Of a stretch of 40,436 bases of DNA, positions 16,101-24,125 are shown in pieces. Position 1 is the stretch's first letter, and every line of letters begins with the position of its first letter. The position numbers were made by a program, and so were the translations under genes. The stretch spans positions 1-40,436 of the forward strand of contig NZ_JACJSV010000046.1 of NCBI RefSeq assembly GCF_014698335.1. Direction: 5' to 3'. This stretch comes from Microcystis viridis FACHB-1342 (lineage in GTDB: Bacteria > Cyanobacteriota > Cyanobacteriia > Cyanobacteriales > Microcystaceae). The notes under the pieces were generated by a model, which was not told the DNA's origin, ran no database searches, and saw only the letters and a program-made list of their open reading frames with translations.

Positions 16101-17680
16101 GGGTTAGTGACTTGGGCGAATAACTGCTGAAAGTAATCATAAAGCAGTTTTGGGCGATCGGACAAGACGGCTAGGGGTGTATCGGAACCCATGGAACCCA
16201 CTGCTTCCACTCCATCCCGGCCCATGGGGGCTAATAAAAGACGTAATTCTTCAAAAGTGTAACCGAAAGCGGTTTGCTGTTGGATTAGGGAAACAGAAGT
16301 TTCCGGTGGCGCAGTTTCCACAGCCGGTAAATCATCTAAATTGACTAAATTTTCGTTTAACCACTGGCGATAGGGATGAGCTTTGGCAATAGCTTCTTTT
16401 ATCTCCTCATCGGCCACGATACGACCTTCTTTCATATCCACAAGGAACATCCGGCCGGGTTGCAGACGACCTTTAAAAGCGACGCGTTCCGGTTCAATGG
16501 GTAAAACTCCCGCTTCCGATGCCATAATTACTAGGTCATCTTTGGTGACGTAGTAACGGGAAGGACGTAAACCATTGCGGTCTAACACTGCTCCCATCAT
16601 CGTACCATCGGTAAAAGCGATCGAGGCCGGACCATCCCAGGGTTCCATCAAACAGGAATGGTATTCATAAAAGGCTTTTTTCTCATCACTCATCGATTCG
16701 TGGGCCGCCCAGGGTTCAGGAATCATCATCATGACAGCGTGAGGGAGAGAACGCCCCGATAAAACCATTAATTCTAGGGCATTATCAAAAATTAAGGAGT
16801 CACTACCCTCGATATTAATAACCGGCTGGATTTTTTTGATGTCTTCCCCGAATAAGGGTGAGGCAAACATCGACTGACGGGCGTGCATCCAGTTAATATT
16901 ACCTCGCAGGGTATTAATTTCGCCATTGTGGGCAATATAACGGTAAGGGTGGGCGCGTTCCCAACTGGGGAAGGTATTGGTACTAAAACGGGAATGGACT
17001 AATCCTAAAGCACTTTGAAAGTCGGGGTCGTGTAAATCGGGAAAATAGTCACCCACCTGTACTGGCATTAATTGCCCTTTATAGACAATGGTACGACTAG
17101 AAATACTGCAAGGATACCAGTAACGATTAAAAGATTGACGACTGAGGTGGGAACGTTTGCGAATAACGTATAATTTGCGTTCAAAGGCCAGATCATCGCT
17201 TAAATTGGCATCGCGTTCGATGAAAACCTGTTCGATAAAGGGTTCGGTAGATTTGGCCGAATTGCCTAAACTGGAGTTATCCGTGGGAACATCACGCCAA
17301 CCGAGAACTTTTAACCCCTCTTCGGCGGCGATTTTCTCGAATTCCTGGCGACTTTTCCCGCGAATTTCGGCATCAGGGGCCGTGTAGAGCATTCCTACCC
17401 CGTATTGTCCCGCTGCCGGTAAGGTAAAACCTAGATTACTGGTCACTTTCCGGAAAAATAGGTCGGGGATTTGGCATAAAATACCCGCCCCATCTCCGGT
17501 ATTTTTTTCCGCACCGCACGCGCCACGGTGATCGAGGTTTAGTAAAATTGTTAAGGCTTGTTCAACAATATCGTGGGACTTTTTACCCGTTTTATGAACG
17601 ATAAAACCGACACCACAAGCATCATGTTCAAATCGGGGATCGTATAGTCCTTGTTTCCGTGGAGTTTGATTGTTATTCAT
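13106..17680 (-). CDS. gltB: Glutamate synthase large subunit (GOGAT)
   Basis: The 1524-residue protein converts glutamine plus 2-oxoglutarate to two glutamates, the second step of ammonium assimilation. The order is: short propeptide then Cys22 (HDACGVGF), the N-terminal nucleophile of the amidotransferase domain; a central domain; an FMN/2-oxoglutarate domain ([30 protein letters not shown]); cysteines for a 3Fe-4S cluster in [15 protein letters not shown] (about 1120-1135); and a C-terminal beta-helix ([20 protein letters not shown]). The beta-helix looks more like bacterial NAD(P)H-type GltB than plant ferredoxin GOGAT, but the donor cannot be settled, and no gltD lies in the window. No clear NtcA site (GTA-N8-TAC) was seen upstream. 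Confidence 0.95.
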   Translation of the reverse strand: MNNNQTPRKQGLYDPRFEHDACGVGFIVHKTGKKSHDIVEQALTILLNLDHRGACGAEKNTGDGAGILCQIPDLFFRKVTSNLGFTLPAAGQYGVGMLYTAPDAEIRGKSRQEFEKIAAEEGLKVLGWRDVPTDNSSLGNSAKSTEPFIEQVFIERDANLSDDLAFERKLYVIRKRSHLSRQSFNRYWYPCSISSRTIVYKGQLMPVQVGDYFPDLHDPDFQSALGLVHSRFSTNTFPSWERAHPYRYIAHNGEINTLRGNINWMHARQSMFASPLFGEDIKKIQPVINIEGSDSLIFDNALELMVLSGRSLPHAVMMMIPEPWAAHESMSDEKKAFYEYHSCLMEPWDGPASIAFTDGTMMGAVLDRNGLRPSRYYVTKDDLVIMASEAGVLPIEPERVAFKGRLQPGRMFLVDMKEGRIVADEEIKEAIAKAHPYRQWLNENLVNLDDLPAVETAPPETSVSLIQQQTAFGYTFEELRLLLAPMGRDGVEAVGSMGSDTPLAVLSDRPKLLYDYFQQLFAQVTNPPIDSIREEIITSPITTIGAERNLLDPQPESCHLIKLNSPILTNAQLARLQGNSEFKTVTIPILFDPTSGVEGMRSTIEAICQEVDEAILAGASIIILSDRGIDKNHAPIPSLLAVAGLHHHLIRQGTRTRVGLVLESGEPREVHHYALLLGYGCGAINPYLAFATLGSMIEEGLLVGVDHQSACKNYIKAATKGVIKVASKIGISTLQSYRGAQIFEAIGLNRSVVDRYFTWTASRIEGADLAIIAKESLLRHGHAFPDRDVNVHTLDIGGEYQWRKDGEAHLFSPETIHTLQQAVKLGKYDLFKQYSQLVNQQNQKFFTLRGLLTFKNRESIPIEEVEPIEAIMKRFKTGAMSYGSISKEAHESLAIAMNRIGGKSNTGEGGEDSERYTWTNEQGDSKNSAIKQVASGRFGVTSLYLSQARELQIKMAQGAKPGEGGQLPGKKVYPWIAKVRHSTPGVGLISPPPHHDIYSIEDLAELIHDLKNANRAARVSVKLVSEVGVGTIAAGVAKAHADVVLISGFDGGTGASPQTSIKHAGLPWELGLAETHQTLVLNNLRSRIAVETDGQMKTGRDVVVATLLGAEEFGFSTAPLVTLGCIMMRVCHLNTCPAGVATQDPLLRKNFIGDPEYTVNFMKFIAQEVREIMAELGFRTLNEMVGRTDVLEPKQAVEHWKAKGIDLTPILYQPEVDAEVGRYCQIPQDHGLDKSLDITVLVDLCKDAIEKGEKVKATLPIKNINRVVGTILGNEITKRHWEGLPEDTVHLHFQGSAGQSFGAFVPKGVTLELEGDANDYVGKGLSGGKIIVYPPKGSTFVAEENIIIGNVALYGATSGEVYISGVAGERFCVRNSGVNTVVESVGDHACEYMTGGKVVVLGPTGRNFAAGMSGGVAYVLDESGDFATRCNTQMVALETLEGEEINDLRELIQRHADYTHSQKAALVLANWSEMLPKFVKVMPKDYKRMLQCIKEALDSGLTGDSALDAAFEANARDVARIGGS

Positions 17681-17889
17681 CTTGTCTAATAGCCTAGCAG
17701 TCTGGAAGGGAATGGCCTAGAGGGTGAGCCAGAGTAGCGATTCTAGGTATATCAATTTTGTATCCAGACTGGACCTTCGGTCTTATATCTTAAGGAAATG
17801 TTTCGATGTGACAAGGGTTCCTTTACACCGAATCCAACTTCCGACCATTCTAGAACCTAAAAATGGGTCACGGCGATTTTTCTTGGCGA
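17681..17889. other. gltB upstream region
   Basis: A 209-base interval between gltB (minus) and the stop of the DUF5615 gene. It should carry the gltB promoter. A short GGACC/GGTC hairpin is visible near 17775. No gene or known operator is recognised. Confidence 0.3.
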
Positions 17890-18237
17890 TTAAATATATC
17901 GAACTTGGTTTCGCATTTCGTCCGCAGTCACTCGATCAAGAATAACCAGTAAACGGGTTGCGATCTCTCGCGGAGGGCGACGGACGGCAAAAATCACCCC
18001 GTAATGGGTTCGATCGGCATCGAAGTAATCGCGAACCAGTTCTTCAAAATCGGTTCGGTTGTGAGTGACTAAGGTTCTCCCCTGACTCACCGCGTGAGCG
18101 AGTTGTGCTTTATCTGTGGCGTTAAGTTGTCCCGCATCCCTCGCAGTAATCGCGTCAAACCCGCTCGCTCTCAACAACTCGGCGATTAAAACGTTAACAT
18201 CTTCATCTAGATAGAGACGGATAAAGAGATTATTCAC
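17890..18237 (-). CDS. DUF5615 PIN-like toxin
   Basis: This 115-residue protein begins MNNLFIRLYLDEDVNVLIAE, with the acidic cluster LDEDV, then ATDKAQLAHAVSQGRTLVTH and NRTDFEEL. This is the Mut7-C/DUF5615 PIN-like fold. Members are found next to DUF433 proteins as presumed TA toxins. It starts at GTG (18237) overlapping the DUF433 stop by four bases (GTGA). Ribonuclease activity is predicted from the fold; the target is unknown. Confidence 0.82.
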   Translation of the reverse strand: MNNLFIRLYLDEDVNVLIAELLRASGFDAITARDAGQLNATDKAQLAHAVSQGRTLVTHNRTDFEELVRDYFDADRTHYGVIFAVRRPPREIATRLLVILDRVTADEMRNQVRYI

Positions 18238-18515
18238 GAATTTTTTAGCAGCGGATCGATTAAGTCGTCGGGAACGCGGTTATGCTCGATATAAGCGTTA
18301 ATTTCCTCTAGATGGTCGCTGTAATAGGTCAACGCACTGAAAATCTGACTTAACGTCAGATGGGGCATTCCTAGGGGTATTTCTTCGGGAGCGACCCCCA
18401 GACGCCAAGTTTCGACGATGGCGCGGACGGGTGTACGCGTTCCTTTGATAATTGGTTCCCCGTGTAAAATCTCGTCGTCTCGAACGATATAGAGATATTC
18501 GGTCGCTTGAACCAT
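18234..18515 (-). CDS. DUF433 antitoxin
   Basis: The 93-residue protein contains HGEPIIKGTRTPVRAIVETW, then GVAPEEIPLGMPHLTLSQIF and ALTYYSDH. This is the DUF433 fold, a winged-helix-like domain of VapB-type antitoxins. GxPxIxGTRxPV is the family signature. It is coupled to the DUF5615 gene by a four-base overlap. It probably binds its promoter in the 18516-18599 interval. Confidence 0.85.
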   Translation of the reverse strand: MVQATEYLYIVRDDEILHGEPIIKGTRTPVRAIVETWRLGVAPEEIPLGMPHLTLSQIFSALTYYSDHLEEINAYIEHNRVPDDLIDPLLKNS

Positions 18516-18599
18516 CGCGGTTTTCTGGAGTGGATATCGTTTAGTTTATCGTATCGATCGAACCCCCGACTATTCCCCATAAATATCGGTTCGGTTACT

Positions 18600-18767
18600 T
18601 CAGCCACCCGATCTCACTTGCGGCGATTGTTTCGCTCTTTCTCGCCATTTTTTTGAATTTTCTGTGATTACCTCGCACATCGATCGGGCTTTTTCCGCCG
18701 CATCCCGTGCCATTTCCAGAATTTCCTCTAGTTCCCGTTCATTTAGTCCTGTTTCTTTTCCTTCCAT
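18600..18767 (-). CDS. Small hypothetical protein (55 residues)
   Basis: An uninterrupted frame begins MEGKETGLNERELEEILEMA, continues RDAAEKARSMCEVITENSKK and ends at TGA near 18600. It is strongly helical and charged, with a possible coiled coil. GGAGGG lies nine bases before the ATG. It sits between the HEPN/MNT and DUF433/DUF5615 modules on the same strand. I do not recognise it; it could be a small accessory of the TA cluster. Confidence 0.45.
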   Translation of the reverse strand: MEGKETGLNERELEEILEMARDAAEKARSMCEVITENSKKWRERAKQSPQVRSGG

Positions 18768-18856
18768 CACCTTAAACCCTCCAAGCGATTTTTAACCTTA
18801 TCAAAAATGTCGGGGTGAAGACCGAGCGGAGCAGTTTGATTGGGAAATTTCGATAA

Positions 18857-19228
18857 TTACAAGAGGTCGTGACGTATTTTCCCGAGTACCCGCTTCAAAA
18901 TCGCCAGATCCTCCCTACAAATCCGATAAATTTCCTCTGGATCGATGTCAAAATAATCGTGGGCGAGAATATTTCTGATTCCCTTAATCTCCGACCAAGG
19001 AATTTCCGGATAGCGATTCGCTAAACTCTCTGCCATTAGCCGATCGAGTCTTCTAATATTTTCACTAATCGCAATCAACATCATACTAATGCCATCCAAT
19101 CGATCGAGTCCATCATCATCGGCGATGAAATCATCGGCTTTTTGAATCCGGGTAAATCGCCGCTCGATCCGGCGGATCGCCTCTTCAAGCTCTAGTAATA
19201 ACTCGAATAGAAGCGATCGATCACACAT
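18857..19228 (-). CDS. hepT: HEPN-domain toxin HepT
   Basis: This 123-residue all-helical protein has the HEPN motif R85-N-I-L-A-H90-D-Y92 (RX4HXY). In the MntA-HepT TA system of Shewanella and related bacteria, HepT is an RNase whose tyrosine in this motif is polyadenylylated by MntA. All three residues are present here, so the pair looks functional. The start overlaps the MntA gene by eight bases. A DUF86-like N-terminal helical pair precedes the motif. Confidence 0.88.
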   Translation of the reverse strand: MCDRSLLFELLLELEEAIRRIERRFTRIQKADDFIADDDGLDRLDGISMMLIAISENIRRLDRLMAESLANRYPEIPWSEIKGIRNILAHDYFDIDPEEIYRICREDLAILKRVLGKIRHDLL

Positions 19229-19520
19229 AAATGGCCTCTCGATCGATCCGTGCCTTGAGGTAAGGATTCAGAGAATCCCGATAGCGGATCACGTCCACTT
19301 CCCGTCCGAATAGGTTCTCTAGTTCGGCTTTCAGTCTGACTCTTTTAAGCAGATCGGGGGGCATACATACCACTATATCTATATCGCTCGTCGGTCGGGT
19401 TTCCTCTCTGGCTACCGAGCCGAAAATGCCGATTCGATTGATCGCGTATCGTTCCGCTAGTTCGGGTTTCAGGGTTCGTAAACGTTCCAATATGTCGTTG
19501 GCAGTGATTTTATCTACCAT
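19221..19520 (-). CDS. mntA: MntA nucleotidyltransferase antitoxin
   Basis: The 99-residue minimal nucleotidyltransferase has the exact GSX10DXD motif: G34-S35 followed by D46-I-D48 in GSVAREETRPTSDIDIVV. A third acidic residue is probably in FGREVDVIRY. In the studied system it transfers AMP from ATP to the HepT tyrosine, neutralising the toxin. It precedes hepT with an eight-base overlap. Confidence 0.88.
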   Translation of the reverse strand: MVDKITANDILERLRTLKPELAERYAINRIGIFGSVAREETRPTSDIDIVVCMPPDLLKRVRLKAELENLFGREVDVIRYRDSLNPYLKARIDREAIYV

Positions 19521-19639
19521 CTGATTTATTCCCTTTGGTTAATTGTGCGATCGATCTCCCGATCCTGATCAAAGACTAAAACGGGCTGCCACAATCGCAC
19601 AACCCGTTCCCAATCAATTTAATTTTTAGTCCGTCAAAA

Positions 19640-20194
19640 TTACTTTTCTAGTTTCCGGCCTTTGCACAATAAACCCACCCCGGCAACGGAGAGTAAACCG
19701 AGAACCGTCGCTGGTTCGGGAACGGTGGTCAGGGAATAATTGGCGAGGACGAAGAGTTCAACAGTAGAACCGTAACTACCGTCGGAAGCGAACCCCGTAA
19801 CCACGTTCCCCGCAATGTCGTTAGAGGTGCCAAAGCCGAATAGATCATTACAATTCGTGGTGTTACAAGCGATAAAATCTAGTCCCGATCCGTCTAAGGA
19901 TAGCACCGCCTGACCCGTTAGACTACCACCAGAAAGGTTAAAAGCGTCAAAAGAACCTATGAACGGGAGGGCAGGAGCGGGAGAGCCGTTAAAGGTGGTA
20001 TTACTGATAGAACTGACGAATACCCTGTTGTTATCTGGTTGCAGGGTTCCGTCCACCGTCGCAGTGATGGTTCCTAAGCTGGAGGTGTAGGAAAAGTTAA
20101 AAGTGGCGGCACTGGCAACCGGTGCGAGGGTGGCGGTGGCTACTGTGGCGAGGGCGACGGTTAGGGGTTTGTTGAAGTATTTTTTCAGGGACAT
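19640..20194 (-). CDS. PEP-CTERM exported protein
   Basis: The 184-residue protein has a signal peptide (MSLKKYFNKPLTVALATVAT, continuing to ASA) and a Thr/Ser/Asn-rich beta-type body. The C-terminal sorting tail is VPEPATVLGLLSVAGVGLLC followed by KGRKLEK. The PEP motif, transmembrane helix and basic end are diagnostic for PEP-CTERM proteins processed by exosortase and usually linked to extracellular matrix. Body function is unknown. A run of 14 C on the plus strand (G on the sense strand) lies 40-53 bases upstream of the ATG. Confidence 0.88.
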   Translation of the reverse strand: MSLKKYFNKPLTVALATVATATLAPVASAATFNFSYTSSLGTITATVDGTLQPDNNRVFVSSISNTTFNGSPAPALPFIGSFDAFNLSGGSLTGQAVLSLDGSGLDFIACNTTNCNDLFGFGTSNDIAGNVVTGFASDGSYGSTVELFVLANYSLTTVPEPATVLGLLSVAGVGLLCKGRKLEK

Positions 20195-20233
20195 ATTCTG
20201 ACTTGAATTTGTTTAAAATCTAGCCAAATCTTA

Positions 20234-20247
20234 CCCCCCCCCCCCCC
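20234..20247. repeat. 14-base C homopolymer upstream of the PEP-CTERM gene
   Basis: Fourteen consecutive C residues on the plus strand, a tract of 14 G in the direction of the PEP-CTERM gene, centred about 46 bases before its start codon. Such tracts change length by slippage. It lies in the promoter or 5' leader. Confidence 0.9.
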
Positions 20248-20458
20248 GATTTTGTCAAGGTTGTTTCTATTTATATTTATTATGCTTTATCTAGCTATTG
20301 ATTACTCGATTGGGGATTGAGGGGGATCTGCCAAGAGAGCGGCGAAGTGGTGCGCTTTTCTGGGGTGCGGGGGGCGATCGGTAAAATTGACATACACTAT
20401 AATTATCAGAGCGATCGATGTTTATCTAAGTTAAAAACAACAATAAAACTAGCGATCG

Positions 20459-20968
20459 ATGGGCGTGATCAGTAAAGTTAAATTACGAGAGTTTTGGGAA
20501 GGCCACTCGGACGCAGAAGAAGCTCTTAGCGATTGGTATAACTTCGCTAGTAAGGCTAACTGGAAAAATTTAGTAGAGGTTCAAGGTCGCTTGCAGTATC
20601 AACCGAAACCGATTAATAACTCCCAAGAATACGAGCGATTTTTAAGCATAATTGAAGGGATGATGTCACGGGAGTTAAGCAATGACGAAGGACTATTATT
20701 CGATTTATTGGTGTTATTAGTGGAAGAATACGAGCGGAAACATTATCCGATCGCCCGAACAAATCCTACCGCTACGTTAGAATCTTTACTTGATGAATTC
20801 GATATCGATAGGGAGTGTCTTGTCGATATTTTCGGCGATCGGGATAGAGTAGAATCGGTGATAGGGGGGAAACAGGCGATCGCTCCTTCTCAAGCCGAGT
20901 CTCTAGCCGAATTTTTTAATCATTTAAGTGCGAAACTGGCGTTAAGCGCCCGTGATTTTCTCTTGTAG
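20459..20968 (+). CDS. HigB N-terminus fused to HigA-type antitoxin
   Basis: The 169-residue single ORF has two parts. Residues 1 to about 43 (MGVISKVKLREFWEGHSDAE, EALSDWYNFASKANWKNLVE) match the N-terminus of HigB toxins. From about residue 48 (YQPKPINNSQEYERFLSIIE) to the end it matches HigA antitoxins: EEYERKHYPI linker, then a helix-turn-helix with LLDEFDIDRECLVDIFGDRD and RVESVIGGKQAIAPSQ. The rest of HigB is missing, so an in-frame deletion probably joined toxin start to antitoxin. The product should bind DNA but cannot be a toxin. Confidence 0.7.
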   Translation: MGVISKVKLREFWEGHSDAEEALSDWYNFASKANWKNLVEVQGRLQYQPKPINNSQEYERFLSIIEGMMSRELSNDEGLLFDLLVLLVEEYERKHYPIARTNPTATLESLLDEFDIDRECLVDIFGDRDRVESVIGGKQAIAPSQAESLAEFFNHLSAKLALSARDFLL

Positions 20969-21130
20969 CCTCGCTTTTCCTTCGGGGACTGGGGGGGAAG
21001 ACCATATAACAAATCCTTACTTTCTTCATAACTTTAGATTAATTAAGATAATGTTACAAAACTTTATGAAAAAGGCGTAGTATGATAATTTACGCCAGTA
21101 AAGCGAACACAATAAGGAGCAACACCCATA

Positions 21131-22021
21131 ATGCAGTCGGCCGAGATGTTGCTGACAGTCCCCAAAGAGTATTTAAAAGCACCGGGGGGCTTCAACCCAA
21201 ACGTTACCATGTTTTTCAGTGCCTTGAGCCTAATAACCCTATCTACCTGTGGCTATTGGCTATGGTCCTGGCCGGACTGGATTTGTTTTAGTGCTAATGT
21301 CCTCGCTTTACATTTATCGGGGACAGTTATCCACGATGCTTCTCATAATTCTGCCCATAGCAATCGGCTATTTAATGCTATTTTAGGTCATGGTAGTGCT
21401 TTAATGCTCGGTTTTGCCTTTCCGGTCTTCACTAGAGTCCATTTACAGCACCACGCGCACGTTAACGATCCCGAAAATGATCCGGATCATTTTGTCTCCA
21501 CTGGTGGACCGTTGTGGATGATTGCGGCCAGATTTTTTTATCACGAAATCTTCTTTTTTAAGCGGCAACTCTGGCGAAAATACGAACTACTGGAATGGTT
21601 CCTCAGTCGTCTTTTTGTGGCTACCATAGTCATCGTCGCCTGTCAATACGGTTTTATCAGCTATGTGATGAATTTTTGGTTTGTTCCCGCTTTAGTGGTG
21701 GGAATTGCCCTCGGTTTATTTTTCGATTATCTCCCCCATCGTCCTTTCCAAGAGCGTAATCGTTGGAAAAATGCCCGAGTTTACCCCAGTCCCCTGTTAA
21801 ATCTGCTGATTTTAGGGCAGAATTATCATCTCGTGCATCATCTTTGGCCGTCGATTCCCTGGTACAAATACCAACCGGCATACTATGCCACTAAACCGCT
21901 TTTAGACGCAAAAGACTGTGAACAGTCTTTGGGTTTACTGCAAGGTAAGAATTTCTGGAGTTTTCTCTACGATGTCTTCCTAGGTATTCGCTTTCACTCC
22001 CATTCTTCTAAAACTTCTTGA
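21131..22021 (+). CDS. crtR: Beta-carotene hydroxylase, CrtR type
   Basis: The 296-residue membrane protein of the fatty-acid-desaturase/hydroxylase fold has three histidine clusters: HDASHNSAH (68-76), HLQHHAH (104-110) and NYHLVHH (about 230). These bind a di-iron centre. Hydrophobic spans lie around 27-65, 84-100 and 155-205. It resembles cyanobacterial CrtR, which hydroxylates carotene rings to make zeaxanthin and related xanthophylls in the membrane. AAGGAG (21114-21119) precedes the ATG at 21131, and TATGAT (21081-21086) could be the -10 box. Other desaturase relatives are possible but the N-terminal TVPKEYLKAPGGFNP is CrtR-like. Confidence 0.85.
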   Translation: MQSAEMLLTVPKEYLKAPGGFNPNVTMFFSALSLITLSTCGYWLWSWPDWICFSANVLALHLSGTVIHDASHNSAHSNRLFNAILGHGSALMLGFAFPVFTRVHLQHHAHVNDPENDPDHFVSTGGPLWMIAARFFYHEIFFFKRQLWRKYELLEWFLSRLFVATIVIVACQYGFISYVMNFWFVPALVVGIALGLFFDYLPHRPFQERNRWKNARVYPSPLLNLLILGQNYHLVHHLWPSIPWYKYQPAYYATKPLLDAKDCEQSLGLLQGKNFWSFLYDVFLGIRFHSHSSKTS

Positions 22022-22143
22022 TCTTATTTATCGTAATGATGAGGTACAAAGTTTTCATTTTAGGGAGTCGGTGGTCGATTTTGTGAGAAACTCTCTATCT
22101 GTACTGGTTTTGTTGTCAACCTGATTTTTTGAAGGAGGATTTT

Positions 22144-22461
22144 ATGAGTCAACATTGGGGAAAAGCCTTAATTTTAACAACAACTCTCTTGACAATTAAC
22201 ATCAATTATGCTAGGTCTTTAACCTTTGGTGAGGCCGTGGGTATTGGAGCGGGGGCCTTGTTAATCAACCGAGCGGTACAGGATAATAGACAACGTTATC
22301 GATTTGTGCCACCAGAGCAAGAATTTCAGCGCGGACTAGAGGACGGTTTTAACTTTGCCCGCTATGATAATCCGCGCAATTCCAGAGACTACGATGACGG
22401 TTTTATCGAGGGAAGAAGACGGCGGGAGTCGGGTTGGTCCAGTCCCAACCGGAGAAGTTAA
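22144..22461 (+). CDS. Small exported hypothetical protein
   Basis: The 105-residue protein begins MSQHWGKALILTTTLLTINI (signal-peptide-like), with a glycine/alanine stretch FGEAVGIGAGALLINRAVQD. The basic, Tyr/Arg-rich C-terminus contains YDDGFIEGRRRRESGW. A strong GGAGG sits seven bases before this ATG, which is why the in-frame ATG at 22129 is not used. I do not recognise a functional family. It ends back-to-back with the next gene, with no base between the stops. Confidence 0.65.
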   Translation: MSQHWGKALILTTTLLTININYARSLTFGEAVGIGAGALLINRAVQDNRQRYRFVPPEQEFQRGLEDGFNFARYDNPRNSRDYDDGFIEGRRRRESGWSSPNRRS

Positions 22462-23016
22462 TTATTTTTTTGGTCTGCGTCCCACTTCGGCGGTTTCTTG
22501 AATGGAAAATATCCTCAATTTGCCGTCGATGGGAGCGACTTTAGCCACCGCTTCCGATGCCACTATATAGTTATCACCCTCAGTATTGGTAATATTGACT
22601 ACCCGCTCGCGAGTGATAATCGCCATCTCGTTATTAGCAAGAATATCCACGTCCCAATTCTCAGAAAGAACCTCTATACTTTTAATATTTTTGTAGGATT
22701 CCTCTAAAAATATTTTATGTTCCGTGATGCCATCTAACTCAAAAATTTCGGTACTAGCATCGGTTTTAATGGTCAATTGCGAGGAAATAAACGGGGCATA
22801 GTGTTTGAGGATTAGGGGGATATTTTTATCTTTAATGGCGGTTTCAATGTCTTGAATCATTGCTTTAATTTCCGCTTCACTGATTTTTTGTCCCCAATCG
22901 CGATTACCCGATTGTTTCACCGGCACTATCGAGGGATTAGCATGGACAAAAGGGGGGGAGATACCGGGGAGAAGGGATAAACCGAGCAATAGAACAATTA
23001 ATTGGGGAGAACGCAT
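22462..23016 (-). CDS. Secreted NTF2-like hypothetical protein
   Basis: The 184-residue protein has a signal peptide (MRSPQLIVLLLGLSLLPGIS, cleavage near VHA). After a short linker comes a domain with EIKAMIQDIETAIKDKNIPL, then HYAPFISSQLTI and a run of strands ending RIFSIQETAEV. The helix-then-curved-sheet pattern resembles NTF2/SnoaL-like folds that bind small ligands or act as scaffolds. The family assignment is tentative. It converges exactly with the gene at 22144-22461. Confidence 0.65.
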   Translation of the reverse strand: MRSPQLIVLLLGLSLLPGISPPFVHANPSIVPVKQSGNRDWGQKISEAEIKAMIQDIETAIKDKNIPLILKHYAPFISSQLTIKTDASTEIFELDGITEHKIFLEESYKNIKSIEVLSENWDVDILANNEMAIITRERVVNITNTEGDNYIVASEAVAKVAPIDGKLRIFSIQETAEVGRRPKK

Positions 23017-23506
23017 AATTTAATAAACTTGGTAAATTCAACCCGAATCATAGCATTTTCTCGTTACCGAATAAATCCTCAAGGTGAAAGGGCTGCATCT
23101 CATAAGTAGTCGTGCAAAATAAATTTCCTAGTGAAGATGGGCAAAAGGCAGGAGGCAAGAGGTGGTTAGATATGTGTAATTAATTTTGCGGCTCTTCTAG
23201 GTTCTGTGTGATAAGTTTAACTTACAATATGATTGATCAGTCTTTGTGTCCTTTGTGTCTTTGTGTTTCGTTCCACCCCCTCGCTCTTGAGAATGTATCT
23301 TAGAATACATTTTGCCCACCAAACCTAAGAGAGCCATTTTGCTTAGGTACTTATAAATAGACTCCTCTTCCACGACCTTTATAGACTTTTTTATAACTAA
23401 TCTTTTTCTCAATTTAGTATTCAAGATATCCAGTTAAACGATAACTTTTCAAGATTTATTGTATCTTCTTTTCTAAGACTTTCTCATCCTTACCTGGTCT
23501 TTTTTG
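23017..23506. other. Intergenic region with a solitary ISL3-like terminus
   Basis: At 23190 the sequence GGCTCTTCTAGGTTCTGTGTG, followed by ATAAG, resembles the terminus of the inner MITE at 23563-23695 and the ISL3-type ends seen elsewhere here. No transposase is present. Frames in 23197-23424 and 23523-23756 have no recognisable product. The rest is AT-rich and holds nothing I can name. Confidence 0.4.
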
Positions 23507-23858
23507 GGCTCTTCGGTTTGTCTTATGCAAGGGACGGGATGATAGGAGATGAAACCCTTATAGGCTCTTCCGGTTTCTGTGTGGAAACGAAGCCTATACT
23601 GATAGTTTCTTCGGCAAAATAGTCGTAAAAGTCTTTCTCCGTCAACATTTCACGATTCCATAAGCAAAAATTATCACACAAAGTCGAGAAGAGCCGGGAC
23701 GGGATGATAGGAGATGAAACCCTTATAGAGAAAGACATTGCTGCGATATTTGTCAATTGTTTTCGATCTAGAGCGAGCTAATCAATTAAGTCTCTTGTCA
23801 GATAAGGATTTAGTCGATTTATGCCACCCGATCGAACTATACCAAGTAACGAAGAACC
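23507..23858. mobile_element. ISL3-type MITE, copy 1 (interrupted)
   Basis: The left end GGCTCTTCGGTTTGT and the right end ACCAAGTAACGAAGAACC are imperfect inverted repeats of the GGCTCTTCG type known from ISL3-family elements. The interior matches copies at 30590-30776 and 31095-31211. A second, different ISL3-type MITE is inserted at 23563-23695. No clear target duplication flanks the outer element. Confidence 0.75.
23563..23695. mobile_element. Inner ISL3-type MITE flanked by 32-base direct repeats
   Basis: A 133-base element starts GGCTCTTCCGGTTTCTGTGTG and ends CACACAAAGTCGAGAAGAGCC, which pair as terminal inverted repeats. It lies inside copy 1 of the other MITE. The 32 bases on its left (23531-23562) are repeated exactly on its right (23696-23727). 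Intact copies of the outer element have one copy of this segment. Confidence 0.75.
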
Positions 23859-23909
23859 GTGATCAGTGAACTGAAAACTCACATCTGATAACTGACTCCG
23901 GACTGCCGA

Positions 23910-24098
23910 TTACTGATTTGACATTTGGGCGGTGATTACGGTGAGATCGATCGCCCTTTCCCCCCTTCTGATTCTTAGGGGTAAAGATTGACCGATCCAG
24001 GCTTTTTCCACCATTTCCTGTAACTCAGCGCCATCGCTAACCGGTTGATTATTAGCTTTAACAATCACATCCGCGCGACGGATCCCGGCTTTTTCGGC
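23910..24098 (-). pseudogene. Duplicated 3' end of htrA (PDZ fragment)
   Basis: Near-identical to 25130-25318, the last 63 codons of htrA, at a constant offset of 1220 bases. One substitution (AGG for CGG near 24027) is apparent. It encodes the end of the PDZ domain (KAGIRRADVIVKANNQPVSD, to ITAQMSNQ) and ends in the same stop codon. It joins sequence just past the mscS stop and has no start of its own. Confidence 0.85.
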
Positions 24099-24125
24099 AT
24101 AAAACTGGTCTTCGCTTAACCCGGT

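Noticed and set aside
13461-17387. Open frames antisense to gltB
   Set aside because: Codon-shadow frames of a strongly conserved gene; no independent support.
17681-17889. NtcA operator for gltB
   Set aside because: No GTA-N8-TAC match with a properly spaced -10 box could be found by eye.
23197-23756. Two short minus-strand frames
   Set aside because: Lie in ISL3-type terminal repeats and MITE sequence; the products match nothing I know.
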